Assembly: GCF_030145185.1 (NCBI RefSeq)
Contig: NZ_JAQYWB010000007.1
Coordinates: forward strand, 46,374-110,373
Source: Desulfoluna sp.
Lineage (GTDB): Bacteria > Desulfobacterota > Desulfobacteria > Desulfobacterales > Desulfolunaceae
Reading direction: 5' to 3'
Length of the DNA stretch: 64,000 nucleotides
Below the pieces are notes generated by a model. The model made no database searches. It was not told the origin of the DNA and saw only the letters and a program-made list of their open reading frames with translations. Position 1 is the first letter of the stretch, and each line of letters starts with the position of its first letter. The position numbers and the translations under genes are program-made. Shown here in pieces: positions 55,339 to 63,622 of this stretch.

Positions 55339-56523
55339 ATGCCTAAATACTCTGCTAATCAGATATTTAAACAGGCATACCGATCCTACGACCAATCTCA
55401 TCCTCTTCCAGACTATAAACGCGATGCTGCTCACAGTATGATGGTATGACGTACTGCGACCCTTGGCGGTCATGTCCAGGGGTGCCCCGATGGTCATTTT
55501 CACCGGGTATGGTACAACTCGGCAAACAAAACCAAACACCGGACCTGCCCGCAATGCTCTCACCTGCAGATCCAGCAATGGCTTGAAAAGCAAAAAGCGA
55601 GGCTTCTCAACTGCCATCACTTCCATGTGATCTTTACTGTTCCACACCAGTTCGGTTTTTTGCTTCACATGAACTTTAAGCTGCTGGCTGCGATCCTTTT
55701 TACCTGCTCACGGGATACCATCTTTATGCTGTGTCTTAACCCGAAGCGGCTTGGGGCAAAGCCCGGGATCATTTCCTCGTTTCATTTCTGGATGAAGACC
55801 CTTGAGCCCCATCCCCATACCCATTGCCTCGTCAGCGGCGGCGGGGTGAATGATGCCGGTGAGTGGACCCCTGTGAAAGGCTTGTATCTCTTTCCGTTTG
55901 AAGCGGCGCGTGCTCTGTTTCGGGGGAAAATGAACGATGCCTTGAAAAAAGCATTCGAGAAAGGACAGCTTATCCTCCCTCTCCATATGACCTCTCAGCA
56001 GTTCATCAATCTTCTCAACAAATTGGGTCGCAAGAAATGGAACGTCAAAATTTGCAAGAAATACCGTCATGGCAACGGAGTCGTGACCTACTTGGCCCGC
56101 TACCTTCGAGGCGGCCCCATCGCCAACCACCGCATCAAACAGATTACAGAAACCCACGCTGTCTTCGATTGGGGCCGTGAAGAGCAAAAGCTGATGACGC
56201 TTCCAATAGATGAGTTCATCGAACGATTTCTCTATCACGTTCCACCACCACGCTCTGTGCTGGTTCGATCTTACGGCCTCTACTCTCAGGTCAAAAAGAA
56301 GGATCTGAATATCGCCCGGCATGCCCTTGGCCAAGGGGAAGTGGAACCGCCCAGCAAACTCGTGTGGCAGGATGTTTTCAAAAAAATAGACCCATCTAAA
56401 ACCATGTGCCTGGCATGCGGAAAGCCTCTGATTGTTACCCGAGTCATCCCTCCATTCGGTAGAGTTTCAAGAATGAACAGCCCACCGGGAACCCACGGTA
56501 TGATCATTTGCGGGTGGCACTAA
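55339..56523 (+). pseudogene. IS91-family transposase with in-frame stop
   Basis: The frame starts at 55339, is broken by TGA at 55447-55449 (after HSMMV, before RTATLGGHV) and then runs to 56523. Family marks: a zinc-binding segment around CPQCSHLQ, HFHVIFTVPHQFG, NPKRLGAKPGIIS, HPHTHCLVSGGG and TYLARYLRGGPIAN, all IS91/IS1294-like. The stop replaces a position that is usually Cys/Leu in relatives, and no frameshift accompanies it, so the damage may be recent. It sits between the attC of cassette 2 and the attC at 56765, perhaps inside a former cassette. Confidence 0.85.
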
Positions 56524-57058
56524 CTGTTTATGTTTTCTCTTTTTTCATGCATTGACAGCACGGGTGGGTTCTGCTTTAAATCAGCAGGGTATAGGAAGTA
56601 TTTCACAGAACCTACATCACACTGACGAAGGCTTCATGAAAATCTACTCTTTGATCGCGCAATATAGAGATACACATGACACAGGTTGACGCTCCGTGAG
56701 GTGGGTTTTGTGTTGAAACTCCATAGAGGCTATGCCAATTCGAGAGTTGTCGTTGCGCGGGCCTGTCCAACGAATAAGGATAGATTGTGTGAGGAACGAA
56801 CCACGATCTTATCCGGTTGAACAATTCGTTGAAGGGATCAGCTTCGCACTACGGGGGGTGTCTGTGCTTCAAGCACTGTCCCTTAACTATTCGTTATGTC
56901 TCTTAAGAATATTCAATGACGTACTTAATTGTGTAGCGGAAGATCATTATATATGTACTGTGATGGATTTTCTTTATGTTGTAGATATACAAAGCAGAAT
57001 AGCTTGAATTTTCAAGAGAAAATATATTATGGGTTTGGACTTTTTATTTGGAGGCAAA
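56524..57058. other. Non-coding stretch with an attC
   Basis: 535 bases without a gene: the downstream flank of the IS91 pseudogene, the attC at 56765-56822, then an AT-rich leader of the FlgO-like cassette. Confidence 0.55.
56765..56822 (+). other. attC site, copy 1 of a near-identical pair
   Basis: GTCCAAC (fits RYYYAAC) to GTTGAAC (fits GTTRRRY), with the stem AAGGATAGATTGTG / CACGATCTTATCC. The core is nearly identical to the site at 62951-63008, while the flanking bases differ, as expected of integrated cassettes. Confidence 0.75.
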
Positions 57059-58087
57059 ATGAATACTACGAAAATCAAATTTTTAATCATGATTTCAATT
57101 TTCCTATTAAATGGATGTATTTCTATGCAAAAAAACGAAGTGAGCACTACAAATAGAGAATTAAACTCTAAAAAAATAGTAAAAAAGATTGATATAAACT
57201 CTGGTTTATTTGATCTGACTAATCAGATTGTTCAAAGCCTATCAGAAACAAAAAAAACAAAAATAGCTATGGTTGAATTCTCTAATCTTGATGGTAATAT
57301 AACCCATCTTGGGAAGTATATTGCCGAAGAATTGACTACGCGTTTATTTCGAACTGGCAAATTTTATGTAGTCGAAAGGCATCTATTAAACAAGGTTTTA
57401 GATGAACACAAGTTAAGCGTTTCGGGGCATATTGATGAGAGTACCGCCAAATCAATTGGTTTGATATTAGGTGTAGATTCTATTGCAACCGGAACGGTTA
57501 CAGATTTAGGTGATACAATTAAAATTAATGCAAGGTTAATATCAACTGAAACAGGAGCCATATTCGCTGTAGCATCGAGTGAGATAAGTAAGGACTCTAC
57601 AATCAATAGATTGATGAGCAAAATAAGTTGCATATCACGGGCTACAGAAACACAACCTACAAAAACCATAAATAAAACAGTGCCTGTCAAAAAGAAACTT
57701 TCTAAAAAAGAGGAACTTAGAAAAAAACTTATTGGTAAGTATAAATCAGTTAGGCCGTTGATAGAAAATGGTAAATATTTTGAAGCCAGTCGTTTAGTTG
57801 AAGGTACTGTTACGTATGAGCTTGTTATACCTAATTCAGGGGACTTTTTTATCAGCAAAGTAACAGGTAGTAGGAATTACGACACTGTAAAGGTAGATAG
57901 TCACTACAATTATATTTCTGATAATAAGTTTCAACTTAAAGAGATGGAAAAAAGACGACTTGGAATGCATGAAAAATGGTACACAGGTAAAACATGGGAT
58001 GCAGAATTAGTTGGCGACATTATAAAATTAAGTTTTGTTGATAATAACGATAATGATTATCAAATTTCTTTAAGTAAAACGAGGTGA
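57059..58087 (+). CDS. Cassette: FlgO/CsgG-like outer-membrane lipoprotein
   Basis: 342 aa from the ATG at 57059, with GGAGG 4 nt upstream. The signal peptide IKFLIMISIFLLNGC has a lipobox Cys. Residues about 65-205 form a FlgO/CsgG-type domain (KIAMVEFSNLDG, ELTTRLFRTGKFYVVER, GVDSIATGTVTDLGDTIKI, RLISTETGAIFAVAS). A Lys-rich linker and a C-terminal beta domain of unknown type follow. Strongly AT-rich. It lies between two attC sites, so it is a cassette. Role unknown; envelope protein. Confidence 0.8.
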   Translation: MNTTKIKFLIMISIFLLNGCISMQKNEVSTTNRELNSKKIVKKIDINSGLFDLTNQIVQSLSETKKTKIAMVEFSNLDGNITHLGKYIAEELTTRLFRTGKFYVVERHLLNKVLDEHKLSVSGHIDESTAKSIGLILGVDSIATGTVTDLGDTIKINARLISTETGAIFAVASSEISKDSTINRLMSKISCISRATETQPTKTINKTVPVKKKLSKKEELRKKLIGKYKSVRPLIENGKYFEASRLVEGTVTYELVIPNSGDFFISKVTGSRNYDTVKVDSHYNYISDNKFQLKEMEKRRLGMHEKWYTGKTWDAELVGDIIKLSFVDNNDNDYQISLSKTR

Positions 58088-58246
58088 TATCAGGATGCAG
58101 TTGATACAGCCAAGCTAAAATACGATTGGACTTTTGTTTTAGTCATTCAGGCCAAGCTCTCTAAAAAAACATAAGTTTAGTTTCCAATGTCGTGAAAAAG
58201 CAGGCAAGTCAGTTTGTCATGGCAAATGCTTATGATTAGAGTAAAA

Positions 58247-58332
58247 ACATAACAAACCACTGGTAGGGACCGCTGCCGCTCCGCGGCAGTTCCCTCGCTT
58301 TGCTCGGAGGCCCCACAGTTCCAGCGTTAGAG
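58247..58332 (+). other. attC site interrupted by a group II intron
   Basis: ACATAAC at the left, a GC-rich imperfect stem (GGGACCGCTGCCGC / GCGGCAG), then CCAGCGTTA. The R' box is split here: GTTA is followed by the intron start GAGCGCC, and the exon continues as GTC after 60260, which would restore GTTAGTC. Confidence 0.72.
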
Positions 58333-60260
58333 CGCCAAGGAAAGCTTGTCGCATCTTGCAGGGTGGAAGTCCCTGTCGGGAAAGGTCTAACCCGCCACCC
58401 GTATCGAGTGTTGCGCCTGTTGCGGAGCTTAAGATTAAGCGAACAAGACAGGTGAAGCGTACACAGAGAATTGTGCAGGCCGTAGGGAGTTCACAGCTCC
58501 TGAGAGCTGGTACAGTTTCGAAATGAAAGTTGAGATCGACGAGAGCTTTAACGAGCACCGAAGTCAACACAGAAGCATCTGTATCGTGGTGAGGATGTGG
58601 AGGGTCTCCGGAGTCATCAGGCTGTGGCATGTACAAAGAAATGCGTTCAAGAACTTGGGAGACCCACCTCAGTTCCTGCAAAGCAGGTAGGCGTAGAGTA
58701 TTTTGAAGAGGAAAAGCGCTGATGACGGGGCGGGAGTCGGATCATTTCATAGTACTCAGAGATTGGGAGAGCCAGTTACAAGGGGAAGGGAATGACGGAA
58801 GTACGTAGCCCGCACAGGAAACTGATGCCCGACAATGTAGATCGGGGTAACCATGAGCCCACCTTCCTGCGGGGAATAGCAAACAAGGCAAGGCTGAGAC
58901 CGGATTGTCGTTTTAAAGATTTGTCCCGCTGTCTTGACAAGCCGCTACTGGTATATTGCTTTCGGAAGTTGAATCGAAAGTCAGCACCGGGTGTGGATAA
59001 AGTCACCGTTGAAGATTACGGAAAGAATCTGGATGCGAATCTGGATGATTTAATTGGCAGACTGAAACGGGAAACCTACAAAGCGAAGCTGGTCAGAAGG
59101 AAACACATCCCGAAGGCCCCAGGAAAGACTCGTCCGCTGGGAATACCAGCTATCGAGGACAAACTGGTGCAGACAGCGGTGTCGGCATTGTTAAGTTCGA
59201 TCTATGAAGAAGCATTTTGTCCATTCAGTTATGGATACCGGCCAAAACGAGGCGGTAGAGATGCTGTGGATGATTTAACCGTGAGGATGCAGTTCGGACG
59301 ATTTGGATATGTTGTAGAGGCTGATATCAAGGGCTTTTTCAACCATCTTGATCATGGTGTATTGCTGAAAATGGTTGCGCACAGGGTTGATGATAAACGC
59401 TTCATAAGGCTGATAAATAAGTGGCTGAAAGCTGGAATACTGGAAGAGGACTTGAGTATACAGTTTCCGGAAGAGGGCACACCGCAAGGTGGCAGTGTCT
59501 CTCCTATCTTGGCAAACATCTATCTGCACTATGTCGTTGACGATTGGTTTCAGAAAGTGGTGAAACCTAGGTGCCAGGGTGATGCAGTGCTGTGTCGATA
59601 CGCAGATGATTTTGTCTGTGGTTTTCAATATAAGCGCGATGCAGAGCGGTTTTACAACGTGCTACTGAAGAGACTCGGTAAGTTTAACCCGCAAGTGGCA
59701 GAAGACAAGATGAATATTTTACGTTTTAGTCGGTTTGCCCCCGGACTGAAGAATCGTTTTACGTTTTTGGGGTTTGAGTTTTACTGGAGTACGGACAAGA
59801 GGGGAAAACCCCGGCTGTTTAAACGTACCTCAAGAAAGAAACTCAAAATTGTGAAAGCTGCCCTGAAAGAGTACATCAAGAAATACCGACACATGAAAAT
59901 ACCGTTGTTGATAAACAAGCTCAACCGGAAGCTTCAAGGACACTACAACTATTTTGGTGTGGTGGGGAACCTGTCAGCGCTTCACGTACCGTACAGTTGC
60001 GTTGTGAAAGCATTGTACAAATGGCTGAACAGGCGAAGCCAGAAGAAGAGTTTTACTTGGGATAGGTTGAAGAGTCTTTTAAGCGTGATCCAGCTGAAGT
60101 ATCCGATGGTGAAATATCAACCAGCGAAACAACAGCGGGTTTGGTGGTAAGACTTTTATTTTGCTGACTGCGAAAGCGAGTACAACCGAGGAGCCGGATG
60201 AGGGAAAACTTCACGTCCGGATCTGTGTGGGGGGTATCAGGCAACTGGTATTCCTACCAC
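58330..60260 (+). mobile_element. Group II intron inserted in an attC site
   Basis: Putative 5' end GAGCGCC at 58330, about 460 bases of structured non-coding sequence, the maturase gene, then domain V (GAGCCGGATGAGG ... CACGTCCGGATC, 60191-60223) and a domain VI hairpin ending CCTACCAC at 60260. The ends are assigned by motif and by the reconstituted R' box, so they may be off by a few bases. Confidence 0.8.
58792..60150 (+). CDS. ltrA: Group II intron reverse transcriptase/maturase
   Basis: 452 aa. RT blocks in order: RKSAPGVDKVTVEDY, KTRPLGIPAIEDKLVQTAV, YGYRPKRGGRDAV, EADIKGFFNHLDH, EGTPQGGSVSPILANIYLH and the catalytic RYADDFV. The C-terminal maturase (X) domain includes LNRKLQGHYNYFGV. 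It ends at QRVWW with no HNH endonuclease domain, as in endonuclease-less lineages that target structured DNA. GGGGAAGGG precedes the ATG. It assists splicing and mobility of the surrounding intron. Confidence 0.95.
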   Translation: MTEVRSPHRKLMPDNVDRGNHEPTFLRGIANKARLRPDCRFKDLSRCLDKPLLVYCFRKLNRKSAPGVDKVTVEDYGKNLDANLDDLIGRLKRETYKAKLVRRKHIPKAPGKTRPLGIPAIEDKLVQTAVSALLSSIYEEAFCPFSYGYRPKRGGRDAVDDLTVRMQFGRFGYVVEADIKGFFNHLDHGVLLKMVAHRVDDKRFIRLINKWLKAGILEEDLSIQFPEEGTPQGGSVSPILANIYLHYVVDDWFQKVVKPRCQGDAVLCRYADDFVCGFQYKRDAERFYNVLLKRLGKFNPQVAEDKMNILRFSRFAPGLKNRFTFLGFEFYWSTDKRGKPRLFKRTSRKKLKIVKAALKEYIKKYRHMKIPLLINKLNRKLQGHYNYFGVVGNLSALHVPYSCVVKALYKWLNRRSQKKSFTWDRLKSLLSVIQLKYPMVKYQPAKQQRVWW

Positions 60261-60299
60261 GTCTGGTTCTTAATGTGTCTCGCATCTGGCAATGGTGAG

Positions 60300-61346
60300 A
60301 TGGAATTAGCAAGGAAAATCACTTTGTACACATTCAAAAATACAGAAATTAACAATAAGAAGGCTTCTGAATTTGAAACAAAGTCTATGCTATATTTGTT
60401 AGGAATGCGAAGTGATAGCAATGAAATTGAAATAATAACCGTAGATTGTTTCAACGATGTAACAGGTGTTAATAGTAGCTTTAGTAAGCTTTGGGATGTT
60501 CAAAGCAAAAACCATAAAAGCCTCCCTCCATCAAAAATTGGAGAAAGTTTATTCACTTTATACGACAACTATGTATCTACTATGTCTTTTCATGCATATA
60601 TTTTATTTATACCCAAGCTCGATAGAGCATATCTTGTTGACGAAAGCTTAAACTCATACGGATATGAAAACATCAAAAGTAAACAAAGGGCTGGAATAGA
60701 AAAAAAGTTAAAAGAGAAAATCAATGGTAATAAGTCTGGTACTGTACCGCCATTTTTTTATGATTTTTTAGATAATGTTCTATTTGTTGAAGGTAATAAG
60801 AGATTAAGCACCTATATAAAGAGTTTATCAAAGTTTAAAAATAAAAAATCTGTGTCCGAAGATGTATATGATCGTATTTTTTTGGAGATAAGAAATGCCC
60901 AATCAGTTTTAAAAAATTCATATATTGAAAACGAAACTATAAGTCATCCTTCAGAAGTCTTAAAATTCGGACGGCATATTAGTAAAAAAGAAATCAATAC
61001 TTTACTGATTAGTAGGTTAATCGGGATAGATATTTTTTCATTTCCTGGTATTCCAATTTCTTTCATTCCCTTTACTTCTGGGTTGGATGAAGAAGAAATT
61101 AAAGATCTTTTACAGGAGTGTAATGAAAACTTAAGTAGGGCTTTTTTTGATAAAAATGGATGCAGAGAATTTTGGAAGATATCAGAGAGTTTAATAGGTC
61201 TTGTTAAAAAGAATCCAAAAAGAATTGTTAAAAATATTTATGACGATCTAATCTCAACTATTGAAATTAAATCGATATATTTAACCGAAAAAACTATTCA
61301 GTACATGATATCTCTCGTAAAGGCAGGATTAGAAAATGTTAGTTAA
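60300..61346 (+). CDS. Cassette: DUF4297-like PD-(D/E)xK nuclease, defence candidate
   Basis: 348 aa; the frame is open into the intron, but coding must begin after 60260, and ATG 60300 or 60273 are the choices, both with weak RBS. The N-terminal region KKASEFETKSMLYLLGM, then IEIITVDCFNDVTG and LWDVQSKNHKSL, has the spacing of the DUF4297/Cap4 type nuclease core (Glu helix, Asp, then D/E/Q-x-K). The C-terminal half is helical and unrecognised. It overlaps the ATPase gene by 11 bp. Nucleases of this type are the effectors of Lamassu and some CBASS systems. The assignment rests on motif spacing and gene context. Confidence 0.62.
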   Translation: MELARKITLYTFKNTEINNKKASEFETKSMLYLLGMRSDSNEIEIITVDCFNDVTGVNSSFSKLWDVQSKNHKSLPPSKIGESLFTLYDNYVSTMSFHAYILFIPKLDRAYLVDESLNSYGYENIKSKQRAGIEKKLKEKINGNKSGTVPPFFYDFLDNVLFVEGNKRLSTYIKSLSKFKNKKSVSEDVYDRIFLEIRNAQSVLKNSYIENETISHPSEVLKFGRHISKKEINTLLISRLIGIDIFSFPGIPISFIPFTSGLDEEEIKDLLQECNENLSRAFFDKNGCREFWKISESLIGLVKKNPKRIVKNIYDDLISTIEIKSIYLTEKTIQYMISLVKAGLENVS

Positions 61347-62943
61347 AAAAATTGCATTTGGTGATGAGCATGAAGCATTTATCGAGGATAGATTGATAGA
61401 TGGTGTGAATATTATATTTAGTGATGACAACAATAGAGGGAAAACCTTGGTTATGCAGGGTTTAATGTACTCGATTGGTTATGATTCTATTTTTCCAAGC
61501 TCTTTCAATTATAGGGAAAAATATTTTTATTCTTGCTTTAATATAAATGAAGAAATTTACGAATTTATAAGAAAAAAGAACTCGATAGTCGCTAAAACAG
61601 AAAACTCGATACAGGTTTTTAATTCTGTAGGCGAGTTTAGATACTATTTTGATCAGTTTGTGCATCCGGTTCCCAAAATCCTTAAAGATGAACGCTTAAC
61701 AACAGTAAACCTTAGTTTACTTTATGAGATTTTTTTTGTCGGTCAAGATAGTAGAAACCCTTCGGGGCTTATCAGTAAAGGCCAGTTTAATAAGACCGAT
61801 TTTAAAAGTATGGTTTATGAGATAACGAATTTGTCTGGTGACCCGTTAAATGCTGAAGATATAAAAGAAACTCAAGAACAAATAAAGAATTTAAAGTTAA
61901 AGTTGAAGGATACAAAAAAGAAGATATCTCTTATTAAATCAAATCCTGATATTGCTGAGTTGGTATCAAAGTTTTATGACTCTGAAAGAGTGCAAGAAAA
62001 AATAAAAAACATCAATAGTATTAATGAGAATATATCTAAACTGCGCCGTTCCAGACAGAGAGAGATTAATAGAAGGTTGAAATTACAACAGTTAGTTTCA
62101 GAATTGAATTCACTAAATCGTGACCTTAATGAAGGAAATGTAAAATGCGGAGATTGTGGTAGTGAGAGGATTGTGTATTCCAATAATGATATGACATTTG
62201 AGATTAGTAACGTTGATGTTAGAAATGGAATTCTTAAATCAATAGAAGCAAATATTAATCAAAAAACAGATATAATTTGGGATTATTCAAATGATATTAA
62301 TCGTCTTCAAAACACGCTTAATCAAGAACTGAAAGAGACTCCCCAAAGTTTTCAAGAGATTGTTTTATATCAGGAACAGGTAGTATCTGATCAAAGTTAT
62401 GATGATGAAGCTTTTTCAATTAAAAATCAGATAGACTCACTTAATGAAAAATTTACAACATCAAAAAATATCAATGAAAGCTTAAAAGCTGATCGTAAAT
62501 CTCTTGATAAAACAATAATTGAAGAGATGGCAGATCTTTATCGGAAAATAGACCCAAGTGGAAACTTGGATTTTGAAGACATATTCACTAAAAGAGATTC
62601 GACATTTTCAGGCAGTGAGGAGCAAGAGTTCTATTTTTGTAAAGTAATAGCTCTTAATAATGTTTTGAAGCATGCGTTCCCAATTATCGTCGACTCTTTT
62701 CGTGACGGTGAGATATCAACATTAAAGGAACAAAAAATGTTGGACATTTATACTCAATTGAACAAGCAGATTATATTGACATCAACTCTTAAAATGGAAG
62801 AGTATAGCACTGATAAATATAGTTCTGACAAATTGATTAATGCTATAGACTACAGCAAACATGCGGATTGCAAAATTCTCTCAGAGACTATGAGTGAGGA
62901 GTTTAGGGCCTTAGTTTTAGGCTTCAATGGGTTAATATTATAA
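61336..62943 (+). CDS. Cassette: SMC/Rad50-like ABC ATPase, defence candidate
   Basis: 535 aa, start overlapping the nuclease stop, AGGA upstream. N-terminal Walker-A-like loop NIIFSDDNNRGKTLVMQG. Long coiled coils at about residues 170-260 and 295-430 flank a CGDCGSERIVYS zinc-hook-like turn. The C-terminal head has STFSGSEEQEFYFCKV as the ABC signature and FPIIVDSFRDGE as Walker B (with Ser-Phe-Arg-Asp instead of the usual Glu right after Asp). At 535 aa it is short for LmuB. It probably senses DNA or phage and licenses the nuclease. Low GC, like its partner. Confidence 0.75.
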   Translation: MLVKKIAFGDEHEAFIEDRLIDGVNIIFSDDNNRGKTLVMQGLMYSIGYDSIFPSSFNYREKYFYSCFNINEEIYEFIRKKNSIVAKTENSIQVFNSVGEFRYYFDQFVHPVPKILKDERLTTVNLSLLYEIFFVGQDSRNPSGLISKGQFNKTDFKSMVYEITNLSGDPLNAEDIKETQEQIKNLKLKLKDTKKKISLIKSNPDIAELVSKFYDSERVQEKIKNINSINENISKLRRSRQREINRRLKLQQLVSELNSLNRDLNEGNVKCGDCGSERIVYSNNDMTFEISNVDVRNGILKSIEANINQKTDIIWDYSNDINRLQNTLNQELKETPQSFQEIVLYQEQVVSDQSYDDEAFSIKNQIDSLNEKFTTSKNINESLKADRKSLDKTIIEEMADLYRKIDPSGNLDFEDIFTKRDSTFSGSEEQEFYFCKVIALNNVLKHAFPIIVDSFRDGEISTLKEQKMLDIYTQLNKQIILTSTLKMEEYSTDKYSSDKLINAIDYSKHADCKILSETMSEEFRALVLGFNGLIL

Positions 62944-62950
62944 AACCAAA

Positions 62951-63008
62951 CCATAACGAATAAGGATAGATCGTGTGAGGAACGAACCACGATCTTATCC
63001 GGTTGTTG
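62951..63008 (+). other. attC site, copy 2 of a near-identical pair
   Basis: CCATAAC to GTTGTTG, followed by GTTGGAC. The inner 44 bases match the site at 56765-56822 with one difference (GATCGTG versus GATTGTG). It closes the nuclease-ATPase cassette 8 bases after the stop codon. Confidence 0.75.
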
Positions 63009-63223
63009 GACAAGCCCGGGGTCATTTCAAAGTCTGCATTATATATGAAAATATCTTTTTTGAGACAGAAGGGTGTAGATGCGTTTTCAAAAAACGCACC
63101 GATTTCAAGGCGTGCAGAATCATGAGCCTGTAAATAGGCTTTAAATTAAACCACGTGGTTGAGCCATAAAAAGCTGTCTCCTCTCTGTTTGGGTGAACGG
63201 CTGCTCCAGCCTTTGTCGGACTA
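63009..63223. other. Non-coding stretch after the last attC
   Basis: No gene seen. It starts with GGACAAGCCCGGGG, which is complementary to the left flank of attC copy 1 (GCGGGCCTGTCC). Confidence 0.5.
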
Positions 63224-63448
63224 TTATCCAGGCGCCGATAAGCCAAATCGATATCCCACAACTGTCATGGCTGATTTGCAGCAGGGGCATTTAAAAACTG
63301 GCCTTGGGCGTGGTTTCATCTCTTTGATTTTCACATGCAAAACCAACTGCACGAGAAACAGCATCTTCTTCGCGTTGCCATGAATAAAGCCGTAGCCTCT
63401 GACTCTCCGGAATTTCTTGGGCAGTACATGCTGCATGATGAGACGTAA
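63224..63448 (-). pseudogene. 3' fragment of a second IS91-family transposase
   Basis: Reads RLIMQHVLPKKFRRVRGYGF then FKCPCCKSAMTVV, which matches the C-terminal H-V-L-P-K-G-F-x-R-x-R-x-Y-G motif and zinc ribbon of IS91/IS1294 transposases. The N-terminal three quarters are missing. It is on the opposite strand to the copy at 55339. Confidence 0.7.
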
Positions 63449-63497
63449 GAGACCAGGGCACGACCAGCGACCAGGGGACAAGCACCATGCGCTGCTT

Positions 63498-63533
63498 GTT
63501 TTAGCCTAATCGTTTTCTGATGAAATATCTGGG
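63498..63533 (+). mobile_element. MITE copy J, right-end remnant
   Basis: Matches the last 36 bases of the MITE family, ending TGATGAAATATCTGGG, followed by TTAG. Confidence 0.65.
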
Positions 63534-63538
63534 TTAGA

Positions 63539-63622
63539 GGGAAGGATAAAGTCGGCATTCAGTGGAAGCTATACGCCATGGTGCACAACATCGGTAAAGT
63601 CGCCCGCTATGCTTGGAATTGA
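63539..63622 (+). pseudogene. 3' remnant of an IS1182-like DDE transposase
   Basis: Encodes KDKVGIQWKLYAMVHNIGK then VARYAWN and stop, resembling the C-terminus of IS1182-group transposases (Q-W-x-L-Y-x-x-V-H-N-I-x-K). The upstream part is cut off by the MITE remnant. Confidence 0.55.

Noticed and set aside
55447..55449. TGA in the IS91 transposase as a selenocysteine codon
   Set aside because: IS91 transposases have no selenocysteine and no downstream SECIS-like hairpin was evident. A nonsense mutation is simpler.
58792..60150. Reverse transcriptase as a retron or DGR component
   Set aside because: The maturase domain, the domain V hairpin after the gene and the structured 5' region identify a group II intron. 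No msr/msd or template/variable repeat is present.
60198..60299. Start of the nuclease gene at 60198
   Set aside because: This part is intron domain V/VI sequence. Coding can only begin after the intron end near 60260.
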